From positions 2,604,001-2,668,000 of the forward strand of contig NC_015388.1 in the NCBI RefSeq assembly GCF_000195295.1: DNA of 64,000 nucleotides, in the 5' to 3' direction. Position 1 is the stretch's first letter. Every line of letters starts with the position of its first letter. Source of the DNA: Desulfobacca acetoxidans DSM 11109. GTDB taxonomy: Bacteria > Desulfobacterota > Desulfobaccia > Desulfobaccales > Desulfobaccaceae. Position numbers and translations under genes: made by a program. Below, piece after piece: positions 9,002-18,116 of the stretch. The notes under the pieces are model-generated. The model saw only the letters and a list, made by a program, of their open reading frames with translations. It was not told where the DNA came from and searched no databases.

Positions 9002-9709
9002 TTAGATCCGCCTTTTTTCTCTCTTTTGGCAAGGCTGCAGACGCCTGAGAAGTAGATAAAGAGCCCCCACACCACCATCCCACGGTTGCGCCGAGGCAAA
9101 GGCCAGCACCTGGCGGCGGAATCGCTTCATAGTCAGCCATTGTTGCAGATGGCTCTTCAGGACCGGCAGGTGATCAGGCGAATTGCGCCCCCGTCCATGC
9201 ACTACCAGGACGGTACGATAGTCACGGGCGGCGGCCAGAGCCAAGAATTGCCGCAGACAGTCCTGAGCGCCTGCAACCGTCAGACCGTGCAAGTCACGGT
9301 AGTCCTGAATCGGCAAGACCCCGGCTTTGAGAGCGGCGGCGACTCTCGGATCAAGATAAGGAACCTGCCCTTCAACATACTCATCACTCAGGGAAAGATC
9401 GAAATGACCTTTGCCGTCAACGAGTTCGGTTAACCGACACAACGTTTCGACATCTTCGCTCACGGAGACCACCGGTGCGCACTGTCGGGCGTAATAGGGC
9501 ACGCTGTGCGCTCCTTGCCGATCCAGAGGAATTACTTCCTGCATGGCAACGGCAAAAAGACTGGATTCATCGTCCGTCGCCCGGAAACGGGGGGGGCAGG
9601 GTTTGACCGGCAGGTTTGAACACGATTGGAGCAGATTTTCTCTTAATCTCAGGAAGGGTTGATAGAATCCTGATGGGGAGGCTCGGTCTTTGGTTTTGTG
9701 TTCGTGCAT
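9002..9709 (-). CDS. Smr-domain protein
   Basis: The 235-residue protein has a C-terminal Smr domain (about residues 135-215) with both signature motifs: DLHGLTV and V-V-H-G-R-G. Smr domains are nucleases or nucleic-acid binders, and stand-alone Smr proteins have been tied to ribosome rescue and RNA cleavage. The N-terminal 130 residues match the long variant common in Desulfobacterota. The start at 9709 is preferred: the upstream extension would run through the terminator hairpin of the U32 gene. It lies five bases before the GT39 gene, so the two are co-transcribed despite unrelated roles. Confidence 0.85.
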   Translation of the reverse strand: MHEHKTKDRASPSGFYQPFLRLRENLLQSCSNLPVKPCPPRFRATDDESSLFAVAMQEVIPLDRQGAHSVPYYARQCAPVVSVSEDVETLCRLTELVDGKGHFDLSLSDEYVEGQVPYLDPRVAAALKAGVLPIQDYRDLHGLTVAGAQDCLRQFLALAAARDYRTVLVVHGRGRNSPDHLPVLKSHLQQWLTMKRFRRQVLAFASAQPWDGGVGALYLLLRRLQPCQKREKRRI

Positions 9710-9724
9710 CAGGCCGCTTCCCCG

Positions 9725-9757
9725 AAAAGGAAGCCTGTCTCTGGGGGACAGGCTTCC
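9725..9757 (-). terminator. Rho-independent terminator of the U32 gene
   Basis: GGAAGCCTGTC (9729-9739) and GACAGGCTTCC (9747-9757) form a perfect 11-bp stem with a 7-nt loop. Read leftward, the stem is followed by TTTTC, so it would stop transcription coming from the U32-family gene, 23 bases after its stop codon and just before the Smr start. Confidence 0.8.
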
Positions 9758-9779
9758 GTTCCTGTTAGGGAGATAAGGC

Positions 9780-10811
9780 TCAGTAAAGGCCGATAATATT
9801 GCGATGCAGTTCGTGGGTCTTTTCCCAACGTGCCCGATCACGCTCGGCGACAATATCCCTCAATGTATCCTGCAGACGCAGAAACATAGGAGCGTTGATA
9901 TCCTCACCTTGGGCGTGGGCATCAATAAGCTTGCGGTAGCAGTTAATCATGCGACCTATCATACTAACAGCGTATTCTCGGCCCTGCACCTTGACGGTAG
10001 CCAGACCCAAATCCAGATATTGCTTGAGTTCGTCCCCCAGGATCGCAAAGGCCACATTCGGGTTGCGCCGGACACGCTCGTTAATATCATCGATGTCGCG
10101 TTGCGGGCACCCCCGTTTTGCCAGCACCTTCTGCCGTTGCGCATCAGTCAGCAGGCAGAGACGGAAACAACTGCCACTCCGATCAGGCCAGCCTTCGTAT
10201 TCGACAATCTCGTTGCCGTCTTCGTCATGATAAACTTTACGGATATACGAATCGGCTATGAGTTCATGAAAGATACAATTGCCTACCCCGCCGATACAGC
10301 GATTGCCGTGGATAAGAACTTCAGTCTTGACCCCCAGGCTATCAGCGTCAGCTTTGAAGCGGCGGAGTTTGTCGACCGTATCGATCTCGGTGGAGGCGAC
10401 GATCTGGGTAACCCCTAACGGCAGATAACGGGCCATTTCCTCTTTTGTCTGGATGTTGCAACCGACACTGGCATGGATGACCAAATGCGGCAATCTCTGA
10501 TGAATCAACTGCATGAGGGCCGGAGTCTTGACGATCACCCCCTCAATACCATAACCGGCGTATTTTTCCACCTTCTTCAGGACTAAGGCAAACTTATCTT
10601 CGGGAACTTCGGCATTTAAAGCCACCCTGATTTTCCCATCCAGATTTTCGGCAATCCTAACCGCCTCACCGATCTGGCTGTCTTCCATTTCCCAGACGCA
10701 TTTACGCCGGCTGAAACCCTTGGAACCGACATAAACGGCGTTGGCGCCATTTTTGAGCACCGCCTCGACCATTTCCAGGCTACCACCTGGAGCTAATAGT
10801 TCATTGATCAT
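9780..10811 (-). CDS. Peptidase U32-family protein
   Basis: This 343-residue protein of the U32 (YhbU/UbiU/RlhA-like) family begins [20 protein letters not shown] and has the TIM-barrel-like core with a cysteine set ([27 protein letters not shown]). Family members with this pattern carry Fe-S clusters and act in O2-independent hydroxylation of ubiquinone or 23S rRNA; true peptidase activity is doubtful. The exact substrate is not readable here. GGGAGG lies 8-13 bases upstream of the start. It stands alone: promoter at 10930-10959, terminator at 9725-9757. Confidence 0.85.
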   Translation of the reverse strand: MINELLAPGGSLEMVEAVLKNGANAVYVGSKGFSRRKCVWEMEDSQIGEAVRIAENLDGKIRVALNAEVPEDKFALVLKKVEKYAGYGIEGVIVKTPALMQLIHQRLPHLVIHASVGCNIQTKEEMARYLPLGVTQIVASTEIDTVDKLRRFKADADSLGVKTEVLIHGNRCIGGVGNCIFHELIADSYIRKVYHDEDGNEIVEYEGWPDRSGSCFRLCLLTDAQRQKVLAKRGCPQRDIDDINERVRRNPNVAFAILGDELKQYLDLGLATVKVQGREYAVSMIGRMINCYRKLIDAHAQGEDINAPMFLRLQDTLRDIVAERDRARWEKTHELHRNIIGLY

Positions 10812-10929
10812 GATTGCAAGGCCTCCCTAAGGTTCCACTTCATCAGTTCCCGAATCGACGACAATCGATCCGGCAGCCAATAAACCTAGGGCCTTGTGAC
10901 AGAAAACAAGTGTCCTGGTTCTCTTTATT

Positions 10930-10959
10930 ATTATGTTACGCACTATTTAACGGCGTCAA
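10930..10959 (-). promoter_or_regulatory. Predicted sigma-70 promoter of the U32 gene
   Basis: Read leftward, TTGACG (10954-10959) and CATAAT (10930-10935) are 18 bases apart. The leader to the U32 start codon would be about 110 bases. No known riboswitch was recognised in it. Confidence 0.4.
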
Positions 10960-11065
10960 GATGGGGATGAATCGCGTGGGTTGCAAGGTCGACCCGGATG
11001 TGGGTGATAAGCCCGGATACCGCCTAGGTCGCCACGAACACCGCCGATACTCATGCCCCGGCTGG

Positions 11066-11230
11066 CTAACGCCGCAACAGATCCAAGGCAATGACAAACA
11101 ACAGGCCTATTTCTACAACCCAGGTCAGCAGGTAGATGAGGAGCGTCAACCAGGAACCGTAGTCTTCTTCCAACAAAATCCGGTTAGGGTCTCGCAAAAT
11201 ATCCCAAGAGGTGAGCTCTTTTGATGCCAT
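11066..11230 (-). CDS. Small single-pass membrane protein
   Basis: The 54-residue product has an acidic soluble N-terminus (MASKELTSWDILRDPNRIL) followed by one long hydrophobic segment (LTLLIYLLTWVVEIGLLFVIALDLL) and two terminal arginines. The start at 11230 has GAGG five bases upstream and an extended -10 promoter about 75 bases upstream. I do not recognise a family. It sits alone between the dnaJ operon and the U32 gene. Confidence 0.6.
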   Translation of the reverse strand: MASKELTSWDILRDPNRILLEEDYGSWLTLLIYLLTWVVEIGLLFVIALDLLRR

Positions 11231-11302
11231 AGGATCCTCTTTATCTGTCTGGTGCAATTGCACCCGTCATTTTCCGGTCAGCTTTCCGCAACCTTCTTGT
11301 GA

Positions 11303-11311
11303 ATTATATCA
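11303..11311 (-). promoter_or_regulatory. Extended -10 promoter for the small membrane protein
   Basis: Read leftward, the sequence is TGATATAAT, a consensus extended -10 element. No good -35 box lies upstream, as expected for this promoter class. It lies in the 170-base gap after dnaJ and about 75 bases before the start at 11230. Confidence 0.5.
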
Positions 11312-11397
11312 TAAAGATTCAACATTCGAAAAGGATTTTTTTCACCTCTGAGCCTTATTGAATCTATGTTTTTTAGCTGCAATCCTTAGGTTTGCAA

Positions 11398-12537
11398 TTA
11401 CGGTATGAGAGAACCGACGAAATCTTGGATTTTCTCCAGCCAACCCTTGGCCGGAGGCGGTTGTTTCAATTTTTTGTGGGGAGTTTCTTCGGCGGCAAAT
11501 TTCTTTAACAGATCCTTTTGACGCTCATTGAGCCGACGCGGCACTGTAACTTTGATCTCCGCCCGTAGATCACCTCTGCCAAAACCTTTGAGATGTGGTA
11601 CGCCCTCCCCTTTGAGACGGATAACCTCACCCGGCTGGGTTCCAGGAGGAATAGTCAGGTCTTTATTGCCATTTAGGGTAGGTATGGAAACAACGTCGCC
11701 CAAAGCGGCCTGGGAGAAAGAAATGGGCAGTGAAAACACCAGGTCGTCACCGTCTCGGCGAAATAATTTGTGGGGACGAACATGAATCACGATGTAGAGA
11801 TCGCCGGGAGGGCCCCCCAAAATACCTTCATCACCCTCTCCGGTCATGACCAAATGAATGCCATTGTCTACTCCGGGAGGAATTTTGACGGACAATTTCT
11901 TTTTTCCGACAACCCGACCCCGCCCCTGACACGTAGGACAGGGTTCGGCGATGACCTCCCCCTGGCCCTGACAACGGGAACACGTAGTGCTGATCCGCAG
12001 GAAACCGTGCGTCTGAGTGATCTGACCGCGTCCGCCACAGACGGGACAGATAATTTTCCGGCTTCCCGGTCGAACCCCGCTGCCTTGACAGGTTGTGCAA
12101 TTGATATTGCGGGGGATTTCCACCGTGACTTCGGTTCCCAGGGCGGCTTCGACAAAGTCGACCTCCAGATCATACCGGCGATCACTGCCCGGCTGAACCT
12201 GACTACGACCCCGTCGCGGACCGCCAAAGCCGAACAGGTCTTCAAAAATATCCCCAAAAGCGCCGAAAATATCGCCGAAATCCCGAAAACCGGTAAAGCC
12301 CGAATCCCTCAACCCTTCATGGCCATATTGGTCATAAAGACGTCGTTTGGCCGGATCATGCAGCACTTCATAGGCTTCGGAAGCCTCTTTAAACTTCTCT
12401 TCCGCCGCCTTATCGCCGGGATTGCGGTCAGGATGATATTTTAATGCCAACTGCCGATAGCTCTTTTTAATCTCTGCTTCAGTGGCGTCGCGGCTTACTC
12501 CAAGTATCTGATAATAATCTTTATTGTACGAAGGCAT
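11398..12537 (-). CDS. dnaJ: Chaperone protein DnaJ
   Basis: DnaJ stimulates the DnaK ATPase and delivers unfolded clients. The 379-residue protein has all parts: J domain (1-70) with HPD, a G/F-rich linker ([19 protein letters not shown]), four zinc-finger repeats ([32 protein letters not shown], about 145-215), and the C-terminal peptide-binding domains. It follows the thiamine-binding-protein gene by 10 bases in a three-gene leftward operon and is not next to dnaK, which is less usual. Confidence 0.96.
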   Translation of the reverse strand: MPSYNKDYYQILGVSRDATEAEIKKSYRQLALKYHPDRNPGDKAAEEKFKEASEAYEVLHDPAKRRLYDQYGHEGLRDSGFTGFRDFGDIFGAFGDIFEDLFGFGGPRRGRSQVQPGSDRRYDLEVDFVEAALGTEVTVEIPRNINCTTCQGSGVRPGSRKIICPVCGGRGQITQTHGFLRISTTCSRCQGQGEVIAEPCPTCQGRGRVVGKKKLSVKIPPGVDNGIHLVMTGEGDEGILGGPPGDLYIVIHVRPHKLFRRDGDDLVFSLPISFSQAALGDVVSIPTLNGNKDLTIPPGTQPGEVIRLKGEGVPHLKGFGRGDLRAEIKVTVPRRLNERQKDLLKKFAAEETPHKKLKQPPPAKGWLEKIQDFVGSLIP

Positions 12538-12547
12538 AGCAGGCGTA

Positions 12548-12853
12548 TTAACTCTGAGTCAATCGTTGGGTAACAGCTTTAATTTTATCTTCCAGATGTA
12601 CTTCTCTGTCCCGACGGTCATCTATGGCAATGTGCGTCACTACCCGTTTGACCTGGCGGTGAAAAGGTAACTCATGCAAATTACGGGCTACCGATAAAAG
12701 TTGATCGACCTCCCCTTCCAGAATTGTGCCCATATCGGTCAACTTATAGGGAATACTATTATTCTGCAGATAACGGATAAGGTCAGCGACGTATTCTCCG
12801 ACCCCAACGCCTCCCATCCCCAGGGGAACGACGCTAATTTCCATTATAGCCAT
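12548..12853 (-). CDS. MTH1187-type thiamine-binding protein
   Basis: The 101-residue protein matches the MTH1187/YkoF-like family (TIGR00106): it starts with MEISVVPLG and carries [12 protein letters not shown] and the TDMGTILEG motif. Family structures show a small ferredoxin-like fold that binds thiamine or a related ligand. The start at 12853 has AAGGAG eight bases upstream and overlaps the end of the receiver gene by 20 bases, so the pair is translationally coupled. Its link to dnaJ is positional only. Confidence 0.85.
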   Translation of the reverse strand: MAIMEISVVPLGMGGVGVGEYVADLIRYLQNNSIPYKLTDMGTILEGEVDQLLSVARNLHELPFHRQVKRVVTHIAIDDRRDREVHLEDKIKAVTQRLTQS

Positions 12854-13274
12854 GACAGGCTCCTTGACTGCATAAAGAGGCTTTGGCGCCTTGCCGGCCC
12901 TGCCAATCATACTTGGACGACTGATGGCTCGGCAAAAAACGTCGTACGGTTTTCTTTAAAATTTCCATATCATGTGTCTTCAAGATTGCGCCATCTATCT
13001 GGTGAACACCGCAAGTTTCGGGCGGTTCATACGTCGAGTGGAAGATCACCGGCGTCTGGCGGCAGGTTCCTTTAATAATCCGCAATGCCTCCAAACCGGA
13101 CATGTCAGGCAACATGATTTCGAGCACTACCAGATCAGGACAGTCTTCATCAATCAGCAAGAGGGCCTCTCGGCCGTTGGAGGCAACACAAACCTCATAG
13201 CCCTCATCCCGCAGCTCATCCTGACAGAGAAGCAGGATATGAGGATCGCTGTCGGCAATCAGTATGCGCCGCAT
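12834..13274 (-). CDS. Atypical receiver-domain protein with Glu at the phosphosite
   Basis: This is a single receiver domain of 146 residues with no output domain. The fold is clear: ILIADSDPH with the acidic pocket, a VVLEIMLPDMSG loop, and a late Lys in AILKTHD. The phospho-acceptor Asp is replaced by Glu52 (codon GAA), which often mimics the phosphorylated state. The usual Thr/Ser switch region reads VIFHSTY. The C-terminal 30 residues are a Gln/Ser/Lys-rich tail. GGAGGG precedes the start. It is first in the operon with the thiamine-binding protein and dnaJ. A similar small receiver is encoded at 46188-46565. Confidence 0.85.
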   Translation of the reverse strand: MRRILIADSDPHILLLCQDELRDEGYEVCVASNGREALLLIDEDCPDLVVLEIMLPDMSGLEALRIIKGTCRQTPVIFHSTYEPPETCGVHQIDGAILKTHDMEILKKTVRRFLPSHQSSKYDWQGRQGAKASLCSQGACHGYNGN

Positions 13275-13493
13275 AGGACCCTCCTTTCAGCGCCTTATCT
13301 AAAACGCATTTTCGATTAAAATAATCATTCATTTAACTATTGTCCAGATTGAGAAAGGAGACATAGGCGGAGGCAGGAAACCTTTATACCAAATAATATA
13401 TAGATATTTTTAGAAGTATCAAGCAAAAGAAAAAGTTTAGGTTTTTCATGATGCACGTATCGTAAAAATATAGTCCGGATTTTTACTCTCGGC

Positions 13494-13523
13494 TTGACAG
13501 GACGGAACCGGGTTCAATACAAT
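13494..13523 (+). promoter_or_regulatory. Sigma-70 promoter
   Basis: TTGACA (13494-13499) and TACAAT (13518-13523) are 18 bases apart. This is the best promoter match in the window. It would drive the small membrane protein at 13572 and the TauE/SafE exporter behind it. The rest of the 13275-13571 gap is AT-rich with no gene. Confidence 0.7.
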
Positions 13524-13571
13524 ATTTAGTGAATTATATTACAATATCGAGGCCGGAAGGGAAAGCATATT

Positions 13572-13760
13572 ATGCATTTAGGACAATGGTTGGCCGAGAT
13601 TTCCCAAAGTGCTGCAGGCCCAGCTCAGCCATTCATTCCACAGTGGCAGTACGTGGCGTCGGCGTTGGGTATCCCGGTGGTACTAGGGATAGCCTTATAT
13701 GGAGTGATCGTTTTGATCGAGAAAATCTGTCACATCCGGCTCGGTGGTGGCGGCATTTAA
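13572..13760 (+). CDS. Small membrane protein preceding TauE/SafE exporter
   Basis: The 62-residue product has a soluble N-terminus rich in Gln/Ala/Pro and one hydrophobic segment (YVASALGIPVVLGIALYGVIVLI), ending in a Gly run (RLGGGGI). GGAAGGGAAAG lies shortly upstream of the ATG and a strong promoter about 50 bases before that. It comes 132 bases before the TauE/SafE exporter. No family recognised; a small partner of the exporter is possible. Confidence 0.6.
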   Translation: MHLGQWLAEISQSAAGPAQPFIPQWQYVASALGIPVVLGIALYGVIVLIEKICHIRLGGGGI

Positions 13761-13892
13761 AGAGAGCGGCCAACGTTTACCTGCCATCGGTCAAGGATCA
13801 ATGGTTAGAAATAGTTTTAGGCTATTATAGGATATGCTTGGATCGGACCGACGCCTGTTTATTTCCAGGCCCGGTTCTGTTAGGAGACGCTG

Positions 13893-14900
13893 ATGAATCT
13901 GATGCTTCCGATAGCAGGCTATTGGCAGAAAGTCCTCCATCCAGAGTTAGCCAGGCTAACCGAACCACTGCACGGCTGGTTTTACACCATTACGACCGAC
14001 GGCGATCTTCTGGTCAACCTCGCGGCGCTGGTGGTAATAGGGCTCCTACTCGGACTGCTTAACGGATTTTACGGTGTTGGCGGCGGATTTTTAATGGCAC
14101 CTTGGCTAAACCTGATGTTCAATATTCCCTATAACGTGGCAGTGGGAACTGATCTCACCCAGATGGTGGGAACGGCCACCATGGCCAAGATCCGCCTGGG
14201 ACGCTCAGGATATGTTGATTTTAAACTGGGAACCCTGATGTTTAGCGGTAGTATCTTTGGAGTGGAGATCGGTGCCCGTTTAGTCGAACTACTCAAAAGA
14301 GGCGGCGACGTTATGGTAGGAAACTGGAAGATCAGTCTCTTACAGTTGTTTATGACCGTTGTCTATGGATTACTACTTGGATGGATCGCTTCTCTAGTTT
14401 ACCGTGAAGCCAAGGCCGCGCTCAAAACCAAGATGTTGGAGGAACCCCCGGGGGCCATGGCACCCCCGGTGGCCAATCGCTTGCGTATGATCAGTCTGCG
14501 GCCGATGATCGCCCTGCCGGTTTCCGGCGTAGACGCCATTTCCTTGTGGATCGTCCTGGGAGTGGGATTTTTGAGTGGTCTGCTGACCGGACTTTTGGGA
14601 GTCAGTGGTAGTTTCATCCGGATGCCGGCCTTGATTTATGTCTTAGGAGTACCTACTGTTGTCTCTATCGGCACTAACCTTTTTGAACTTTTACTTACCT
14701 CTTTCTATGGCGCTTTGACCCATAGCCTGAAGGGCAATGTGGAACTGATCCTGGTAATTATTCTGCTGGTTTCAGGCACCGTAGGCAGTCAGTTGGGCGC
14801 CGCCTGGCAGCGCCAGTGGGCTACCCCCAAGTGGCAGTTGGCCTTTGCTGTGGTCATCTTCCTGACCATTGGCTGCATGGCGCTGAAACTAATAACCTGA
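13893..14900 (+). CDS. TauE/SafE-family sulfite/anion exporter
   Basis: This is an inner-membrane anion exporter of 335 residues with eight or so hydrophobic segments in two repeats. Each repeat starts with a Gly-rich motif (FYGVGGGFLMAPWL; LLGVSGSFIRMPALI), as in the TauE/SafE (DUF81) family. A cytoplasmic loop at about 175-210 (KTKMLEEPPGAMAPP) separates them. Known members export sulfite, sulfonates or sulfoacetate, fitting a sulfur-metabolising organism, but the substrate is not shown. AGGAG precedes the ATG. The N-terminal 45 residues extend beyond the usual start. Confidence 0.88.
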   Translation: MNLMLPIAGYWQKVLHPELARLTEPLHGWFYTITTDGDLLVNLAALVVIGLLLGLLNGFYGVGGGFLMAPWLNLMFNIPYNVAVGTDLTQMVGTATMAKIRLGRSGYVDFKLGTLMFSGSIFGVEIGARLVELLKRGGDVMVGNWKISLLQLFMTVVYGLLLGWIASLVYREAKAALKTKMLEEPPGAMAPPVANRLRMISLRPMIALPVSGVDAISLWIVLGVGFLSGLLTGLLGVSGSFIRMPALIYVLGVPTVVSIGTNLFELLLTSFYGALTHSLKGNVELILVIILLVSGTVGSQLGAAWQRQWATPKWQLAFAVVIFLTIGCMALKLIT

Positions 14901-15067
14901 TGGTATGGGGTGGCCCCGTCAATGGGAATTATCTGCCACTGGTAGCCGGAATCCGAATTGAAAAATCATTTTACCCGCCTGCCCTACCCTGCCCGGCTCA
15001 TCGATGCGAGTCAGTCCTAAAAAACTGATCTCTCCAAAATTTTTGTGGCAAAGGAAATAAAAACGAA

Positions 15068-15640
15068 ATGGGTAATCCTAATAAGCCGTTCGTAGTGGGA
15101 ATCTCAGGAGCCAGCGGGGTGATATACGGGCTGGAAATGCTGCGCATCTTGAAGAAGCTCAAGATCGAGAGTCATCTGGTGATCACCCGCGCCGGGCGCC
15201 TTAATTTTCAGATGGAAACGGAATATTCCGCCCTGGAAGCCGAGGCACTGGCAAACCGAGCCTATGAGGATGAAGACCTCACTGCCCCGATCGCCAGCGG
15301 CTCTTTCCTGACCCGCGGGATGGTGGTCATACCATGCAGTATCAAGACCCTTTCTGCCATTGCCAACTCCTATAGCGCCAGTCTGTTGGTGCGGGCGGCC
15401 GATGTCACCCTCAAGGAACGTCGGCCTCTGGTTTTAGTGGTACGGGAAACACCTCTGCACCTGGGACATCTGGAGCTCATGCAAAGAGCGGCTGCTATGG
15501 GGGCCACTATCCTGCCACCAATGCCAGCTTTTTATCATCGACCGCAGACGATTCGAGACCTGATCCATCAGACCCTGGGCAAGGTTTTAGACTGTTTCGG
15601 CATTCCGCACCAATTGTTCCACCGTTGGGGAGAACCCTGA
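15068..15640 (+). CDS. ubiX: Flavin prenyltransferase UbiX
   Basis: UbiX joins dimethylallyl phosphate to FMN to make prenylated FMN, the cofactor of UbiD-type decarboxylases. The 190-residue protein starts with the FMN-binding VGISGASGVIYGLEML, has VVIPCSIKTLSAIANSY in the middle and LVLVVRETPLHLGHLELM near the end, all family hallmarks. No ubiD partner lies in this window. It stands 167 bases after the exporter gene; a spaced AAGGAAA is upstream of the start. Confidence 0.93.
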   Translation: MGNPNKPFVVGISGASGVIYGLEMLRILKKLKIESHLVITRAGRLNFQMETEYSALEAEALANRAYEDEDLTAPIASGSFLTRGMVVIPCSIKTLSAIANSYSASLLVRAADVTLKERRPLVLVVRETPLHLGHLELMQRAAAMGATILPPMPAFYHRPQTIRDLIHQTLGKVLDCFGIPHQLFHRWGEP

Positions 15641-15819
15641 TTCTTCCCAGGCAGGATTATACTGATACCAAACGGTGCCTGTTCCATAGCCGTCGTTCAT
15701 TCAAGACCCATCTGCCGTAACGCCTGTCTTCCATGTTTTCCTTTTTTATCAATTTTTTCTTATTTTTCTCAATCCATCTTGCCAACCTGGCCGCCTCTAA
15801 GATACATTCATAAGTGTCT

Positions 15820-16335
15820 ATGAAGTCCATGCGTTTACGCCGAAAAATACGCCATTGTTATTGGCGACTGCGACGGCTTAAGGGTGATCCCGGCAAGATC
15901 GCCTGGGGTATGGCCCTGGGGGTTTTTATCGGCGTTACGCCTACCATCCCTTTTCACATGATCAGCGCCTTGGCCCTGGCCAGTATCTTGCGGGTGTCCC
16001 GGGCGGCTGCGGTTATGGGATGTTGGATCAGTAATCCGATCACAATCCCGGCATTGTATTACTTCAGCTTCAAGTTAGGCAAATTGCTGCTCTATCCTCA
16101 TCAGCACTTAACGTTTCCCCATACCATCAACCTGTCGGAGCTTTTGCAGTTGGGCTGGCGGGTGAATCTGGCCTTACAAACGGGCGGCCTTCTACTCGCC
16201 CTACCGTCGGGCATGGTTGCTTATTTCCTCATGCTGTGGGCCGTGCGCCGGTTACGTGCTCAAAAACCAGCACCCCTGAAAAGTGCCATTCATCTCCCCC
16301 AAAGTACTCTGCCGCCGTCACAGGCTGACGCCTAA
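15820..16335 (+). CDS. DUF2062 membrane protein
   Basis: The 171-residue protein has a basic N-terminus (LRRKIRHCYWRLRRLKGDP), then the DUF2062 signature: IAWGMALGVFIGVTPTIPFH followed by two further hydrophobic segments and a WISNPITIPALYYFSFKLG motif. Function is unknown; family members are often beside glycosyltransferases or phosphatases, not seen here. GTG at 15814 is an alternative start; neither has a clear ribosome binding site. Its 3' end overlaps rsmA by 53 bases. Confidence 0.8.
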   Translation: MKSMRLRRKIRHCYWRLRRLKGDPGKIAWGMALGVFIGVTPTIPFHMISALALASILRVSRAAAVMGCWISNPITIPALYYFSFKLGKLLLYPHQHLTFPHTINLSELLQLGWRVNLALQTGGLLLALPSGMVAYFLMLWAVRRLRAQKPAPLKSAIHLPQSTLPPSQADA

Positions 16336-17146
16336 CCGGTCCCTGGGGCAACATTTTCTGTTGCATCCCGATCAGGCGCGGCGTTTAGTAGCCGCCCTGG
16401 AGCTGAGAGGCCAGGAGGTTGTAGTAGAAATCGGCGCCGGATTGGGTGCCTTGACATATTTTCTGGCTGAGTCAGGCGGCCGCGTTATCGCCTTGGAATT
16501 AGACCGCCGCCTCATCCCCATCCTGACCACGGAAGTCCTGCCTGGTTTTTCAAATGTGATGGTCGTCTCCCAAGACGCCCTGAAGTTTGATTATCTGGCC
16601 CTGAGCCGTGAGGAGGGGCAGTCTCTGACAGTGGCCGGTAACCTCCCCTATCAGATCACTTCGCCACTGCTTTTTAAACTGATGGGGGTAAAGACCGCCA
16701 TCAGAATAATGCTCTTCATGGTGCAGCAGGAGGTAGGGCTGCGTCTGATGGCTCAACCGGGCGGCAAGGACTACGGCATCTTGTCGGTCCTGATTCAGTA
16801 CCACTTTCATCTCCGGCGGCTGTTCTTGTTAAAACCGAGCAATTTTTATCCTGCCCCCAAGGTGGATTCAGTGGTCCTGGGTTTCCGGCCGCGCCTTCCA
16901 GAACCATCGGCAATAAATGAGGATTTTTTAGCACAGGTTGTTAAGGCTGCTTTTTCGACCCGACGCAAAACCTTAAGAAACACCCTGACGGCCCAATCTT
17001 CTCTGCTGCGTGCTTCCCCGGCAGTCATCCTGGCCATCTTGCACGATCTCCGGATCGACCCCGGCCGCCGGGCGGAAACCCTCTCGGTCGATGATTTTGT
17101 CAGACTGAGCAACCGATTGGCAGAAAAAACAGGTAAGCCCTATTGA
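16283..17146 (+). CDS. rsmA: 16S rRNA dimethyladenosine transferase RsmA (KsgA)
   Basis: RsmA dimethylates two adenines near the 3' end of 16S rRNA late in 30S assembly. The 287-residue protein has SLGQHFLLHPDQARRL at the N-terminus, the SAM motif VVEIGAGLGALTYFLA (about 49-64), and the catalytic NLPYQITSPLL. The start is taken at a GTG inside the DUF2062 gene in another frame because no ATG lies between there and the conserved SLGQHF block. The overlap implies translational coupling. Confidence 0.93.
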   Translation: MPFISPKVLCRRHRLTPNRSLGQHFLLHPDQARRLVAALELRGQEVVVEIGAGLGALTYFLAESGGRVIALELDRRLIPILTTEVLPGFSNVMVVSQDALKFDYLALSREEGQSLTVAGNLPYQITSPLLFKLMGVKTAIRIMLFMVQQEVGLRLMAQPGGKDYGILSVLIQYHFHLRRLFLLKPSNFYPAPKVDSVVLGFRPRLPEPSAINEDFLAQVVKAAFSTRRKTLRNTLTAQSSLLRASPAVILAILHDLRIDPGRRAETLSVDDFVRLSNRLAEKTGKPY

Positions 17147-17169
17147 CTATTTCTGACTTGGTGAGCGAG

Positions 17170-18039
17170 ATGCCCGACAAGAGCGAAATCCGTCAACGTC
17201 TTTTTGAACATGTGCGCTATCTGAGCGAAACTCTGGGAGACCGCAGTATTTATCGACCCGAGGTCTTGAAGGCGGCAGAAACTTATGTTCACCAGACCTT
17301 TCTCTCTCTGGGTTACCCTACCAACCGTCAGGGTTTCCTTTATCTGAGACAGGGGGTTGCCAATATCATTGCTGGACATCCCAACAATACCGGCTATTAT
17401 ATCTTAGGGGCCCATTTTGACACCGTAGCCGGCACTCCCGGGGCCGATGACAATGCCAGCGGCATTGCCGTGCTGTTGGAGACGGCCAGACTGGCCCGAT
17501 CTTTGCGGCCCCCATCGCCCTGGGTATTCATCGGCTTCACCACCGAAGAGCCCCCGGCTTTTCTCACGCCCTACATGGGCAGTCGGGTATACGCCCGCCG
17601 GGCCAAAGAGCGCGGCGATCGGATTAAGGGTATGCTCTGTCTGGAAATGGTCGGCTATTACCGCCATGAACCAGACAGCCAACCCCTACCTTTCCCCCTA
17701 AAATATCTTGGTTATCCGACAACGGGCAATTTTATCGCACTGGTGTCTGACCGTCGCTCCCGCCCCTTGTTAACTGCTCTAGAACATGCCCTGAAAAACG
17801 GCTGCCATCTGCCGGTCTCCTCCATCGCCGTTCCTATGGGCGGCTACCTGTTACCTGAAAGCCGCCTGAGCGATCACGCCAGTTTTTGGGATCAGGGATA
17901 TCCGGCGCTCATGATTACTGACACCGCCTTTTTGCGCAATCCCCACTATCACAGTCCGCGGGACCTGCTGGCCACCCTTGATTTTGATGCCATGGTTGAA
18001 CTTACGGTGGGGCTGCATTATTTTATACAACAGGCTTAA
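17170..18039 (+). CDS. M28-family zinc aminopeptidase-like protein
   Basis: The 289-residue protein has the M28 di-zinc pattern: GAHFDTV (His, Asp), ADDNASGIAVLLE (bridging Asp), TTEEPP (catalytic Glu and metal Glu), LEMVGYY and a late HYHSPRD His. I see no signal peptide, so it is probably cytoplasmic. A TTG at 17143 overlaps the rsmA stop and would add nine residues; the ATG at 17170 has a GGTGAG nearby and is preferred. Substrate unknown: M28 enzymes include aminopeptidases and glutaminyl cyclases. Confidence 0.85.
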   Translation: MPDKSEIRQRLFEHVRYLSETLGDRSIYRPEVLKAAETYVHQTFLSLGYPTNRQGFLYLRQGVANIIAGHPNNTGYYILGAHFDTVAGTPGADDNASGIAVLLETARLARSLRPPSPWVFIGFTTEEPPAFLTPYMGSRVYARRAKERGDRIKGMLCLEMVGYYRHEPDSQPLPFPLKYLGYPTTGNFIALVSDRRSRPLLTALEHALKNGCHLPVSSIAVPMGGYLLPESRLSDHASFWDQGYPALMITDTAFLRNPHYHSPRDLLATLDFDAMVELTVGLHYFIQQA

Positions 18040-18116
18040 GTCGCCATAAGACAATTTTCATACTCAAATCGAAGATAACGGGTACTTCACGTTGCTTATA
18101 ACCTGCAACATCATGA

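Noticed and set aside
9804-10418. Rightward open frame (204 codons) opposite the U32 gene
   Set aside because: Shadow frame without ribosome binding site or domain.
11770-12444. Rightward open frame (224 codons) opposite dnaJ
   Set aside because: Shadow of the zinc-finger and J-domain coding region.
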